Shown: positions 8,241 to 16,317 of the stretch, one piece after another
Layout: each line of letters starts with the position of its first letter
How positions within the stretch are numbered: position 1 is the stretch's first letter
From: Ensifer sp. Root278
GTDB taxonomy: Bacteria > Pseudomonadota > Alphaproteobacteria > Rhizobiales > Rhizobiaceae
Assembly: GCF_001429285.1 (NCBI RefSeq)
Contig: NZ_LMJJ01000040.1
Span: 102,013-166,012, forward strand
Direction: 5' to 3'
Length of the DNA stretch: 64,000 nt
The notes under the pieces: model-generated
Seen by the model: the letters and a program-made list of their open reading frames with translations, nothing else
Database searches by the model: none
Told to the model about the DNA's origin: nothing
Translations under genes and position numbers: made by a program

Positions 8241-8807
8241 TTGATCGATCAGAAATTCATGTTCCCGCGCGTGCCGGTGGCGGTCGTCGATATCGGCGAC
8301 ACGCTTGAAGCCCTGCTGATCCGTTCCATGCTGGAGAGCCTTGGCGCCGTCGTCACGCTGCATCTGCCGGGGACACCCGCGGACTTCCTGACCTTGATCG
8401 CCGGCGGCGAACTCGTGCATCAGCATGTGGTCATCTGCGGTCACGGCGACGAAAATGGTTTCGTCTTCGGAGAATACTGCGAAGGCATCGACACATCGAT
8501 GCTGGTCGACGGTAGCCTGCCGCCTTCAGTCGTTGCCGAGCATGCCAGGCTCGGCGGCAAGATCGTTCTCAGCACCTGCTGCGAGACCGGCGGCACGGCG
8601 TACGGCGATGCCTTTGTCGGGGCGGGTGGCGCAGCCCTCTATGTCGCCCCCGATGGTTCGCCCGAAGGGGCCGATGCGCCGCTCTTCGTGCATTGCTTCT
8701 ATCATGCGCTTCTTGCACGCAAGCAGACGCCCGAGGCGGCACTGGAGCACGCCCGCTCCTATGACGAGGCGGCGTCGATGTTCGTCGGGCACTGGCCGGC
8801 CAACTGA
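8241..8807 (+). CDS. Stand-alone caspase/CHAT-like protein with His-Cys dyad pattern
   Basis: Encodes 188 residues from TTG 8241, with GAGGAG six bases upstream. The protein has a hydrophobic strand ending in a Gly-His-Gly (VVICGHG, His68) and, 45 residues later, another ending in IVLSTCCETGG (Cys113/114). This is the arrangement of clan CD peptidases such as caspases and CHAT proteins. The region after the Cys (LYVAPDG, then FYHALLARKQTPEAALEHAR) resembles the C-terminal part of CHAT domains. No effector, sensor or membrane domain is attached. I infer a small CHAT-like hydrolase or pseudoenzyme; only fold prediction can confirm it. It lies between ychF and clpS2. Confidence 0.7.
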   Translation: MIDQKFMFPRVPVAVVDIGDTLEALLIRSMLESLGAVVTLHLPGTPADFLTLIAGGELVHQHVVICGHGDENGFVFGEYCEGIDTSMLVDGSLPPSVVAEHARLGGKIVLSTCCETGGTAYGDAFVGAGGAALYVAPDGSPEGADAPLFVHCFYHALLARKQTPEAALEHARSYDEAASMFVGHWPAN

Positions 8808-8872
8808 CCGACGTGACTGCCGCCCCTGCTTTTGCTTGATCGGTGCGCCCGCCCGTAGGATAGTGCGTGCGC

Positions 8873-8975
8873 ATACGGCGCCGCACGTCTCTTGAGACGC
8901 ACTAAGGTCGCTGTAACATTTAGATCTGCTTCACGATTTTGTCCCTAAATCGGTTCTGGTTTAAGGAATTTCCGT
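8873..8975 (+). repeat. RIME-like intergenic repeat, copy A
   Basis: Has the two-palindrome layout shared with copies at 32149 and 44754: a GC-rich arm pair (GCACGTCTCTTGAGACGCAC region), the constant core AAGGTCGCTGTAAC, and an AT-rich arm pair (CCTAAATCGG, then TTTAAGG). It ends 28 bases before the clpS2 start, so it lies in the leader of that gene. Confidence 0.75.
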
Positions 8976-9003
8976 TCTTTCTGTCATCAACGGGGTGGTT
9001 CCG

Positions 9004-9315
9004 ATGAGTGACAACGAGGTTGCCAGAAAAGTCAAAGTGAAGGTCAAGCCGAAGCTCGAACGGCCGAAGCTTTACAAGGTTATGTTGCTCAATGACGATT
9101 ATACGCCGCGCGAGTTCGTCGTCGGCGTGCTCAAGGCCGTGTTCCATATGAGCGAGGAGGCCGGCTACCGCGTGATGATGACGGCGCACAAGATGGGCAC
9201 TTCGGTGGTCGTCGTCTGTGTGCGCGACATTGCGGAAACCAAGGCCAAGGCGGCGACCGATCTTGCCAAGGAAGCGGGTTTTCCGCTGCTCTTCACCACC
9301 GAACCCGAGGAATAG
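9004..9315 (+). CDS. clpS2: ATP-dependent Clp protease adaptor, ClpS2 type
   Basis: Encodes 103 residues from ATG 9004; a GTG at 8995 is possible. The short Lys-rich N-terminus (VKVKVKPKLERPKLYKVM) leads into the ClpS core LLNDDYTPREFV, then VMMTAHKMG and DIAETKAKAATDLAKEAGFPL. ClpS delivers N-end rule substrates to ClpAP. Rhizobia carry two paralogues: ClpS1, next to clpA, and ClpS2, encoded elsewhere. The lack of clpA here and the sequence pattern fit ClpS2. A RIME-like repeat occupies its leader. Confidence 0.93.
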   Translation: MSDNEVARKVKVKVKPKLERPKLYKVMLLNDDYTPREFVVGVLKAVFHMSEEAGYRVMMTAHKMGTSVVVVCVRDIAETKAKAATDLAKEAGFPLLFTTEPEE

Positions 9316-9357
9316 CGAGCGGTCGGCACGAAGGATGGCGGGGGTCGCCGGTTCGCT

Positions 9358-9657
9358 TTATGTTTTCTTATGTAGACGAAGCGGCTTGCTTGCTTCCCGC
9401 TTGATCGTGCCCTTGGCTTCGAGATCGAGCTGAACCGCCTTCAGCCACCAGCCGGCCTTTGCACCCTCGGGGAAAAGGTCCTGCGGCAACAACGGCAATA
9501 GCCGCTCCTTCGCTTCCGCGACGGTCAGCCCCGGTGTGACCGGCAGGACCGCGAGCAGGGCTTCGCGCATTGCCTCGTACTTTACCCGGTCGACACGGTA
9601 TTTGTGGCCGGGCGAGACGATGTTTTCGATCTCGATCTTCTCAGCCTGAGATGCCAT
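9358..9657 (-). CDS. Small conserved hypothetical (DUF6958-like)
   Basis: Encodes 99 residues from ATG 9657 (MASQAEKIEIENIVSPG). The body is helical (YEAMREALLAVLP, TVAEAKERLLPLLP) and ends in a basic tail. The AGWWLKAVQLDLEAKG segment looks like a winged-helix end, so a DNA-related role is possible but unproven. Its start lies 17 bases inside the end of the upstream GFA-like gene, so the two are cotranscribed and probably coupled. The DUF number is from memory and uncertain. Confidence 0.72.
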   Translation of the reverse strand: MASQAEKIEIENIVSPGHKYRVDRVKYEAMREALLAVLPVTPGLTVAEAKERLLPLLPQDLFPEGAKAGWWLKAVQLDLEAKGTIKREASKPLRLHKKT

Positions 9658-10201
9658 TGGCCTCACCTTTCACATAGTCGATCCTGGGCGCCTTGAATCC
9701 CATGGCCGCCCAGGCGGTCAAAAGCCGCCACATGAAGCGGCCCGAATGCGTCTTGTAACTCGGCAGTGTGTCGTTGAACTCGACGCCTGCCTTGCGATCT
9801 TTCGTCATGGTCCGCATTTCGAGCGGCGGCTGTTCGTCCGGGGCGAAACGCTGATTGTAGACGCTCAACCAGTGGCCGTCTTTGAATTCGAGGAACATGG
9901 CGGCGTTGCAGCAACTCGCGATCACCCTTCGCGTCGGCGCCTCGGGTGTCAACCGATGCTCGCGCAAAAGCTCGCTGCCCCTGATGCAGCGGATCCTGTC
10001 CTTCCGGTAGAGCGCGAAGCGCGTCGAACCGTCGGCTTCCAGCACAGGCGACGCTTCGGGCAGGGCCTCGAAGCGCTCGCCGGCGGTGCGGCAGCTGCTG
10101 CAATAGCAGGCGGCGCCGACAATCGGCTCGCCGACGGCTTCAAAGGCAACCTGACCGCAGCGACAGGCGGCAATCCGAATTCTTGCTTGTGGTTTCACCA
10201 T
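9641..10201 (-). CDS. GFA-like (Mss4-fold) zinc-binding protein
   Basis: Encodes 186 residues from ATG 10201. Cys residues are arranged as in the glutathione-dependent formaldehyde-activating enzyme/CENP-V family: CRCG at 13-16, CYCSSC at 32-37 and a CC pair in IASCCNAAMF near 107. The C-terminal region is longer than in minimal GFA proteins. The gene is divergent from a TetR regulator, and the TetR-type palindrome at 10230-10250 lies 29 bases before its start, suggesting it is the regulated gene. Enzymatic activity is unknown. Confidence 0.8.
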   Translation of the reverse strand: MVKPQARIRIAACRCGQVAFEAVGEPIVGAACYCSSCRTAGERFEALPEASPVLEADGSTRFALYRKDRIRCIRGSELLREHRLTPEAPTRRVIASCCNAAMFLEFKDGHWLSVYNQRFAPDEQPPLEMRTMTKDRKAGVEFNDTLPSYKTHSGRFMWRLLTAWAAMGFKAPRIDYVKGEANGISG

Positions 10202-10229
10202 GGCCCTCTCCCGATATCGTCTCACTAAC

Positions 10230-10250
10230 TAGACTGTACCGTCCAGTTTG
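10230..10250. promoter_or_regulatory. TetR-type operator palindrome
   Basis: A 21-base imperfect palindrome centred on 10240, with half-sites AGACTGTAC and GTCCAGTTT (seven of ten symmetric pairs match). It sits between the divergent GFA-like and tetR genes, where binding could repress both. Confidence 0.65.
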
Positions 10251-10321
10251 ATTTGTCCATCCGACTGGCCTATTGTGTGGGGCAGATGATTTGTGACGTG
10301 CAGCAAGGCGGAGGGGCAGAA

Positions 10322-10951
10322 TTGAGCAACGGCGCAAAGACGCGCATGGAGCGTACCCGCAAGGGGATCGTGGCGGCGGCAAGCGATCTCTTCCTGAAAC
10401 ACGGCTTTCTCGGCACGAACATGGATGAGATCGCGGCGACCGCGGAAGTGTCGAAGCAAACCGTCTATTCCCATTTCCAGAGCAAGGAGGCGTTGTTTCT
10501 GGAGGTCGTGCGCAGCATGACGGGCGGCGCCGGCGATGAGTTCCAGGAGCAGGTCGCCGACCCGGATGGCGATGAGCCGATCGAAGAATTTCTGCTCGAC
10601 TATGCCACCCAGCTGCTGGCGATCGTGATGACGCCGCGGCTGATGCAGGTGCGGCGCCTGGTGATTGCCGAGGTCGAGCGCTTTCCGCAGCTTGGCGAAG
10701 CCCTGCACGAGCGCGGGCCGATGCGCTCGATCAGGCGGCTTGCCGTCGCCTTCAAGCGCTATAGCGAGAAGGGCGACATCCGGGTGAGGGATGTGCAGGT
10801 CGCTGGCGGCTTCTTCAACTGGCTCGTCATGGGTGGACCGGTAAATGATGCCATGCTGCTCGGCGACGGCGCCATTCCGGCGCCGGAGGTTCTGCAGGCC
10901 CATGCGGCCGAGGCGGTGCGGATTTTTCTGGCAGCGCATAGGGCCGCCTAG
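10322..10951 (+). CDS. TetR/AcrR-family transcriptional regulator
   Basis: Encodes 209 residues from TTG 10322, chosen because GGAGGGG lies about five bases upstream and because the open frame before it runs towards the operator. The TetR helix-turn-helix is at about 10-55 (KGIVAAASDLFLKHGF, then TNMDEIAATAEVSKQTVYSH). The remaining 150 residues are the ligand-binding domain, similar to AcrR-C types. It is divergent from the GFA-like/DUF6958 pair with a palindrome in between, so autoregulation and control of that pair are likely. The ligand is unknown. Confidence 0.9.
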   Translation: MSNGAKTRMERTRKGIVAAASDLFLKHGFLGTNMDEIAATAEVSKQTVYSHFQSKEALFLEVVRSMTGGAGDEFQEQVADPDGDEPIEEFLLDYATQLLAIVMTPRLMQVRRLVIAEVERFPQLGEALHERGPMRSIRRLAVAFKRYSEKGDIRVRDVQVAGGFFNWLVMGGPVNDAMLLGDGAIPAPEVLQAHAAEAVRIFLAAHRAA

Positions 10952-11001
10952 GCGTTCGGGTCTCTTTCTGGTTCGCGGCTATCCGTTTGATGCGGAAGAC
11001 G

Positions 11002-11985
11002 TCAGGGCGCCTTGCTCACCGGTGAGGACGCATTCCACCATTTGAGCACGCGCATCGCCTTGAGTGTCACCCACCGCGACGGTACGTCGGCTCCGTCGTC
11101 GACATCGAACCACACCCGTCCGGCGGGGCTCCAGTCGAGCGGCCAGGTGCCGTTGTCCAGGCGTCGCGCAGAAAGGTGATCGATCGCTTCGCCGAGGCGC
11201 GGGTCGGGCGCGGCGGCGGTCCGGAGCACCGATTGCCGGAAATAGTCGAGTGCGCGCAGGATGTCGTAGTGCCAGCGGTTCGGGTGGCAGAGGCAAAGAA
11301 ACCGATTGCTCGCCGGTTCGCCGGTGCTCAGGCGGCGGAAGAGGTGGCGCTTGAGGAGATAGTCCTCACCACCCTCCCGCGCCGCCTTGGACTGCGGTGT
11401 GCCGCCGGTCGCCCTTTCGAACTCCAGCAATCCTTCGAGCACATTGATGGTGCTTGCAAAGGACGAGCAAACTGAACCGTTCGCCCGCTCGCAGTTCCAG
11501 CCACCATCGGGCTGCCGTTCGCCAACGAGCCTTTCGACGATGGGTGCGATGTCGACGCCGAAATAGGCGCCGTCAGCCACGGTTCGCCCGTTGATGCACT
11601 CCTCGACCTCGCCTTGCCAATAGGGCTGGCCGCCTTCGTCCCAGCGGGCGTTGGCGCCGATCAGTTCAACGGTTTGCCTGGCCCGATCCGATGATGGGTC
11701 GAGGCCGAATTCCCGGAGCTGCGACAGCGAAAAGCACGTGGCCGTCCAGGGCTGACCGCGCTCGGACCACTCGCGCGCGTCAAAACCAGCCGGAATAAAG
11801 GCGCCGCCCGCCCATTGGCCGTCGTCGTCCTGATGCGAAAGCAGTCTGGCGCCCCAGCCTTCGGTCTCCACCTTGGCTCGCTCGGCCCTCCACACAGGTT
11901 CCGGGGCATCCAGCAGGTCACGCATCACTTGCCAGCGGATCGAAGGATCCGAAGCGAGAAGCCAGTCAATCACCGGGTGGCTCAT
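11002..11985 (-). CDS. Squalene-cyclase-like / prenyltransferase-repeat protein
   Basis: Encodes 327 residues. Repeated QW-like segments occur (HQDDDGQWAGG, ERQPDGGWNCE, DNGTWPLDW), the signature of the alpha/alpha-barrel shared by terpene cyclases and prenyltransferases. It is about half the length of a squalene-hopene cyclase and lacks the DXDDTA catalytic motif, so it is probably not a triterpene cyclase. A Cys-rich piece (FLCLCHPNRWHYDILRALDYF) is notable. There is no signal peptide and no isoprenoid gene nearby. The fold is likely; the function is unknown. Confidence 0.75.
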   Translation of the reverse strand: MSHPVIDWLLASDPSIRWQVMRDLLDAPEPVWRAERAKVETEGWGARLLSHQDDDGQWAGGAFIPAGFDAREWSERGQPWTATCFSLSQLREFGLDPSSDRARQTVELIGANARWDEGGQPYWQGEVEECINGRTVADGAYFGVDIAPIVERLVGERQPDGGWNCERANGSVCSSFASTINVLEGLLEFERATGGTPQSKAAREGGEDYLLKRHLFRRLSTGEPASNRFLCLCHPNRWHYDILRALDYFRQSVLRTAAAPDPRLGEAIDHLSARRLDNGTWPLDWSPAGRVWFDVDDGADVPSRWVTLKAMRVLKWWNASSPVSKAP

Positions 11986-12055
11986 AGGGCGTGCTCCAGG
12001 CCGGTCTTCAAAGCCGACCTGAGCGAAAACTAGCGCTCGCTCCGGAAACGGGAAG

Positions 12056-12775
12056 CTAGTCGCCCTTCGAACCGAACATCTTCTTCAGCATGTCGGCCAT
12101 CGGGCCGGTTGCCGGCAGCTTCTTTGGCTGGGCGGAATTGCGCGCCTGGTGGATGTGCGATTGCGCGCCCTGCTTCTTCGGGGTTTCGGGCTTGTCCGCT
12201 TCCGGCTTGCCGCCGGTCGCGAGCGCGATCTTGTTCAGAAGCTGGGAATCCTCGCCGCGCACCAGCATGTCGGCATTGTCGGCGATGGCGTCGAGCAGCG
12301 GTATCAGCCAGGCTTGGTCGGCCTTGGCGAAATCGCCGAGAACGTGGGCGTGAACGAGGTCCTTGACGCCGGGATGGCCGATGCCCAGGCGCAGGCGGCG
12401 ATACTCCTTGCCGCAATGGGCATCGATCGACTTGATGCCGTTGTGGCCGCCATGGCCGCCGCCGACCTTGAGCCGCGCCTTGGCGGCCGGCAGGTCGAGT
12501 TCGTCATAGATGACGGTGATGTCCTTTGGCTGCAGCTTGTAGAAGCGCATGGCCTCACCGACCGCTTCGCCGGAGAGGTTCATGAAGGTCTGCGGCTTCA
12601 TCAGGAGCACGCGTTCGCCGCCGATCTCGCCTTCGGCGATCTCGGCCTTGAATTTCTTCGACCAGGAAGAAAAGCCGTGCCGGCGGTGAATGACGTCGAC
12701 CGCCATGAAGCCGATATTGTGCCGGTTGGTGGCGTATTTCGAACCTGGATTGCCAAGCCCTACGATGATCAGCAT
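12056..12775 (-). CDS. pth: Peptidyl-tRNA hydrolase
   Basis: Encodes 239 residues from ATG 12775 ([14 protein letters not shown]). It recycles peptidyl-tRNA released from stalled ribosomes. Catalytic His is in ATNRHNIGF (His19), the Asn-containing [10 protein letters not shown] follows, then DELDLP and [12 protein letters not shown]. The C-terminal 45 residues form a Lys/Pro/Gln-rich tail that is longer than in E. coli Pth but normal in rhizobia. The open frame upstream of the start is not used. It usually sits beside rplY and ychF. Confidence 0.96.
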   Translation of the reverse strand: MLIIVGLGNPGSKYATNRHNIGFMAVDVIHRRHGFSSWSKKFKAEIAEGEIGGERVLLMKPQTFMNLSGEAVGEAMRFYKLQPKDITVIYDELDLPAAKARLKVGGGHGGHNGIKSIDAHCGKEYRRLRLGIGHPGVKDLVHAHVLGDFAKADQAWLIPLLDAIADNADMLVRGEDSQLLNKIALATGGKPEADKPETPKKQGAQSHIHQARNSAQPKKLPATGPMADMLKKMFGSKGD

Positions 12776-12842
12776 GTCGTCACGCGTCGATGATTTCGGG
12801 GTGGGGCCATCCAAAATCATCGTGCCCGGGGGAAGTCAACGC

Positions 12843-13577
12843 TTATTTCTCGGCGCGCAGGCTGGCATTTGGCGTGAGGCCGTAGTGCTTGAAGATTTCG
12901 TCCTGGGTGCCGTTGCCGACCAACCGGTCCAGTTCGCGCTGCATCGCGGCGACGGTTGCCCGCGATACATCGCGGTGGCAGGCGATGCCGTAGAGCTTGC
13001 CTTCAAGCACCAGCGCCGCCTCGACCGGTTTGCCCTCGGCCCGCATGCTCTGGAAGGTTTTCTCTGACGTCATCAGCAGATCGACGCGTCCGGCGATCAG
13101 CTTCTTCACGCTCGAATCGAGGTTTGCGGCATAGTCGATCTTCGGAAAGTCGTGGTCCCTGAGATAGGTTGCGGAAAAATCCTCGCGCTGGGTGCCTACG
13201 GTGTACTGACGTGCTGCTTCCAGCGAAGCCGGTGCTATGTTTGAGCCGGCGTGGCGAACCATAACCATATGATCGACCAGCAGAGGTTCGACCCATAGAA
13301 ACTTCTTGTCGCGTTCGGCGTCGTGGCCGGTGGTGAAAACGCAATAGGCAGGATCGGTTTCGGCCAGCATGAAGGCCCGCGCCCAGGGCAGAACCTCGAT
13401 CGTGTAAGGCTGTTTCAGCCGCTCCATGATCCGCTTGACCTGGTCTACCGCAGCACCGCTCGGACCGTTCTCGGTCGAAAAATTGTAAGGGGGGTACTCC
13501 TCGGTGACGAACTTGATCGTCTGTGCCTCAGCGGTCGTGAAGAGACCGAGGAAAAATATTGGGACCAGCGCCTTCAC
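12843..13577 (-). CDS. Periplasmic solute-binding protein, family 3-like
   Basis: Encodes 244 residues from GTG 13577, with a strong AAGGAGG upstream. The first 18 residues are a Sec signal peptide (VPIFFLGLFTTAEAQ). The mature protein begins IKFVTEEYPPYNFS, the classic start of SBP_bac_3 proteins, and continues with two-lobe features. No ABC permease or ATPase is adjacent. Instead, a membrane GGDEF-EAL protein lies 95 bases upstream on the same strand. That suggests this binding protein may report ligand to the c-di-GMP enzyme. The ligand is unknown. Confidence 0.85.
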   Translation of the reverse strand: MKALVPIFFLGLFTTAEAQTIKFVTEEYPPYNFSTENGPSGAAVDQVKRIMERLKQPYTIEVLPWARAFMLAETDPAYCVFTTGHDAERDKKFLWVEPLLVDHMVMVRHAGSNIAPASLEAARQYTVGTQREDFSATYLRDHDFPKIDYAANLDSSVKKLIAGRVDLLMTSEKTFQSMRAEGKPVEAALVLEGKLYGIACHRDVSRATVAAMQRELDRLVGNGTQDEIFKHYGLTPNASLRAEK

Positions 13578-13672
13578 GTGCTTTCCTCCTTTTGCTGCAT
13601 GCCTTGCGGTATCCGTGCGGTGCTGCCGCGTCCCGAACCTCCATGGGAGAGCGCGACCGCTGGCAGCGAACA

Positions 13673-16090
13673 TCATGCCCGCCTGTCTGCCACCGCCGCC
13701 GTCTTTGCCTCCGAGTCGCTTTCCAGCATCTTCAGCATGCTGTCGATCTGCATCGGCCGGCTGAAGAGATAGCCCTGGCCGCAATCGACACCCAGCTTGC
13801 GCAGCAGCTGCCACTGCTCCTTCGTCTCGATGCCTTCGGCAACGACGGTGCAGCCCATCTGGTGCGAGATCGTGCGGATGCCCTTGATCAGCATGCGGCT
13901 CTTGCGGCGGATGTCGGCGGTGCCGGAACTCAGCGAACGGGTGAAGGACTGGTCGACCTTGACGATATCGACCGGGAAACGGTTGAGGTAGCTCAGCGAT
14001 GAATAGCCGGTGCCGAAATCGTCGAGCGCGATCCGGCAGCCGAATTCGTTCAGTTGCTTCAGCACCGCGTGCACTTCCGGATTGTCGAGCATGAGGACGG
14101 CTTCGGTGATCTCGACGACGATCCGGCTTGGCGAAATATGGTGCTTCAGGAGCAGTGCGGCGAGCTTGTGCGGCAGCGTCAGCTCGAATTGCAGCGGCGA
14201 GAAATTGACGGCTAGGTAGGTGTTCTGCGTGCCGTCCAGCTCGGAGATCGCAGCCAGATGGCGGATCGCCTTTTCGAGGATGTGGTCGCCTATGCGGGCG
14301 ATCGTGCCGGTTTCCTCGGCAATGCCGATGATCTTGCCGGGCGGCATCAGGCCCTTTTCCGGGTGGTTGAGGCGCATCAGCGCCTCGAAGCCGGCGATCT
14401 GTCCGTCGGCAAGGCTGACGATCGGCTGCAGCCAGGCCTCGAAGTGGTCGTCCTTCAGCCCAGCCTCGATGCACTGTTCGATCTCATGGCGCTCGCGGGA
14501 AGCGTCGAGCATGCTGGCGTCAAACAGCTGCAGGCCGTTCTTGCCATCGTGCTTGCGCGCATACATGGCCATATCCGCCTTGAGCAGGAGGTCGGAGGCG
14601 TTTTCCGCATGGGCCGGGTAGACCGAGATGCCGACGCTGGCGCTGACGAGCAGTTCGTTGCCGGCAATCGGCATCGGCTCGCGCAGTGCCGAAACGATGC
14701 GTTCGCCGATCTCGCTTGCGAGCGCAGCCGCGTCCCGGTCGGAAATCAGGATGGCGAATTCGTCTCCGCCGAGGCGGGCCATGATGTCGCCGGGGCTCAG
14801 CGCGTCACGGATGAGCTCGACCGTGTGGCGCAACACTTCGTCGCCGGCCGCATGGCCGAAATTGTCGTTGATCCATTTGAAGCGGTCGAGATCGATGAAC
14901 AGGCAGCCAAGCTGCATGCCGCATTCGTCGGCCTGCTGGATCGCGTCGTCGAGTGCCGCTTCGAACCCCTGGCGGTTGAGCAGGCCGGTGAGGTGGTCGG
15001 TGATCGCCTGGGTGTGGTTGCGGCTTTCCGCCTGCTTCAGCGCCGTGACATCGGTCATGACGGAGAGCGACAGGCTGCCTTCACCGGTCGCCTTCGTCTC
15101 CTGGATCAGCACCGTCATCAGCTGGCTATCCGTCTTGCGGAAAGGAACGGTGACCTCCCGGATCTCATGGTCGCCGACCGCGATCGTTTTGGCATGGCTG
15201 CGATAGGTTTCGTGCCAGTGCTGATCGATGAAATCGACGAAGTCGCGGCCGATGACGTCGTCCCGATCGTAACCGGTCGCCAGCAGCCAGTAGTCGCTGA
15301 CGGCGAGCAGGCGTCCGTCGACGTCGAGCGAGAACAGCATCGCGGGCGTCAGGTTGTAGATATCGGTGACGCGTTCGTGCGCATTCTTCAGTTCGGTCTC
15401 TTCGCGCTCGAGCCGGTCCTGCATCTCGTTGAAATTGGCGGCAAGCGCGCCCATTTCGTCGTCGGAGGTCCAGTCGACCCGGTGGCGTGAGCCGAGCCGG
15501 CGCGTCGCCTCGATCGCCGCTGTCAGGCGCATCAGCGGGCGCATCACCGTGAAGCGATTGCCGACGAGGGCTGCGGCGAAGACGATTGCGACGGCGAAGA
15601 GCAGGATGGCGAGGATCGCCAGCTCGTCCTTGCTGAATTGCGACAGAAGGCCGGGCGTCGGCACTCTCACCTCGATGCGACCGATCTCCTTCATCCCATC
15701 CATGGACTGATAGGAAATGGGCAGGCTGAGGATCCGGTCCTTGGTGCCGGGCACAGCGCCGCCGAGCGGCATCTGGGCGAGGATCGAGCCGGTCTGGTCG
15801 CGGACGGTGACAGAGAGGATATCGGTGCCGTTTATCAGCGATCGGGCGATGTGCTTTATGCCGTCGCTGTCGAAGTCCCAGATGGGTTTGCCCAGCGCCT
15901 CGGCGCTTGCGGCCATCAGCAGTTCGATGTTGTGAATCCGCTCGCGTGCGATGCGGTCGCTGGATATACTCAGGAAGAGAACGAGCAGAGGGGCAATGAA
16001 AACGAGCATTGCGCCACAGACAATCGCAATAAATCGGTTCTCCACGGAATGCATCATCGGATGCACGCCTTGGAAGGTGCTGCCACGCAT
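13673..16090 (-). CDS. Membrane GGDEF-EAL protein with PAS domain
   Basis: Encodes 805 residues. Order: membrane helix (about 20-43), periplasmic domain (44-155), helix (157-177), HAMP (180-235), PAS (240-350), GGDEF (360-520), EAL (535-795). GGDEF is intact (RLGGDEFAIL, 441-445), but the inhibitory RxxD site five residues before it is SPGD, so product inhibition is probably absent. EAL is intact (GFEALMRL, 569-571), as are DDFGTGYSS and VAEGIE. Both cyclase and phosphodiesterase activity are possible. The start may be ATG 16090, 16057 or 16054. The binding-protein gene follows directly. Confidence 0.93.
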   Translation of the reverse strand: MRGSTFQGVHPMMHSVENRFIAIVCGAMLVFIAPLLVLFLSISSDRIARERIHNIELLMAASAEALGKPIWDFDSDGIKHIARSLINGTDILSVTVRDQTGSILAQMPLGGAVPGTKDRILSLPISYQSMDGMKEIGRIEVRVPTPGLLSQFSKDELAILAILLFAVAIVFAAALVGNRFTVMRPLMRLTAAIEATRRLGSRHRVDWTSDDEMGALAANFNEMQDRLEREETELKNAHERVTDIYNLTPAMLFSLDVDGRLLAVSDYWLLATGYDRDDVIGRDFVDFIDQHWHETYRSHAKTIAVGDHEIREVTVPFRKTDSQLMTVLIQETKATGEGSLSLSVMTDVTALKQAESRNHTQAITDHLTGLLNRQGFEAALDDAIQQADECGMQLGCLFIDLDRFKWINDNFGHAAGDEVLRHTVELIRDALSPGDIMARLGGDEFAILISDRDAAALASEIGERIVSALREPMPIAGNELLVSASVGISVYPAHAENASDLLLKADMAMYARKHDGKNGLQLFDASMLDASRERHEIEQCIEAGLKDDHFEAWLQPIVSLADGQIAGFEALMRLNHPEKGLMPPGKIIGIAEETGTIARIGDHILEKAIRHLAAISELDGTQNTYLAVNFSPLQFELTLPHKLAALLLKHHISPSRIVVEITEAVLMLDNPEVHAVLKQLNEFGCRIALDDFGTGYSSLSYLNRFPVDIVKVDQSFTRSLSSGTADIRRKSRMLIKGIRTISHQMGCTVVAEGIETKEQWQLLRKLGVDCGQGYLFSRPMQIDSMLKMLESDSEAKTAAVADRRA

Positions 16091-16234
16091 TTCATTTCGG
16101 ATTCTCTTCAGTCTGAGCCCCAGTTTCCCCGACAGAAGAACATCATCAAAACCTTAAATGTTGCTGAAATCGCTTCGTGATAAATGATGAGACGCGATGC
16201 CGGCGCTGTGTGGCGAGAGGCCTGTGGACCAATG

Positions 16235-16268
16235 CAAAAAGCCCGCCCCAAACGAATGGGACGGGCTC
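16235..16268 (-). terminator. Intrinsic terminator of rplY
   Basis: On the minus strand AGCCCGTCCCATTC and GGGGCGGGCT pair, followed by TTTTTG. The position, 50 bases past the rplY stop, fits a Rho-independent terminator. Confidence 0.8.
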
Positions 16269-16317
16269 TCGATGAAGTGCAGCGGGACTGGCTTTTCGCC
16301 AGTCACCCAAAAGCCAA

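Noticed and set aside
12843..14474. 543-residue open frame continuous with the binding-protein gene
   Set aside because: Upstream of GTG 13577 it runs out of frame through the EAL domain. The signal peptide and strong AAGGAGG site fix the start at 13577.
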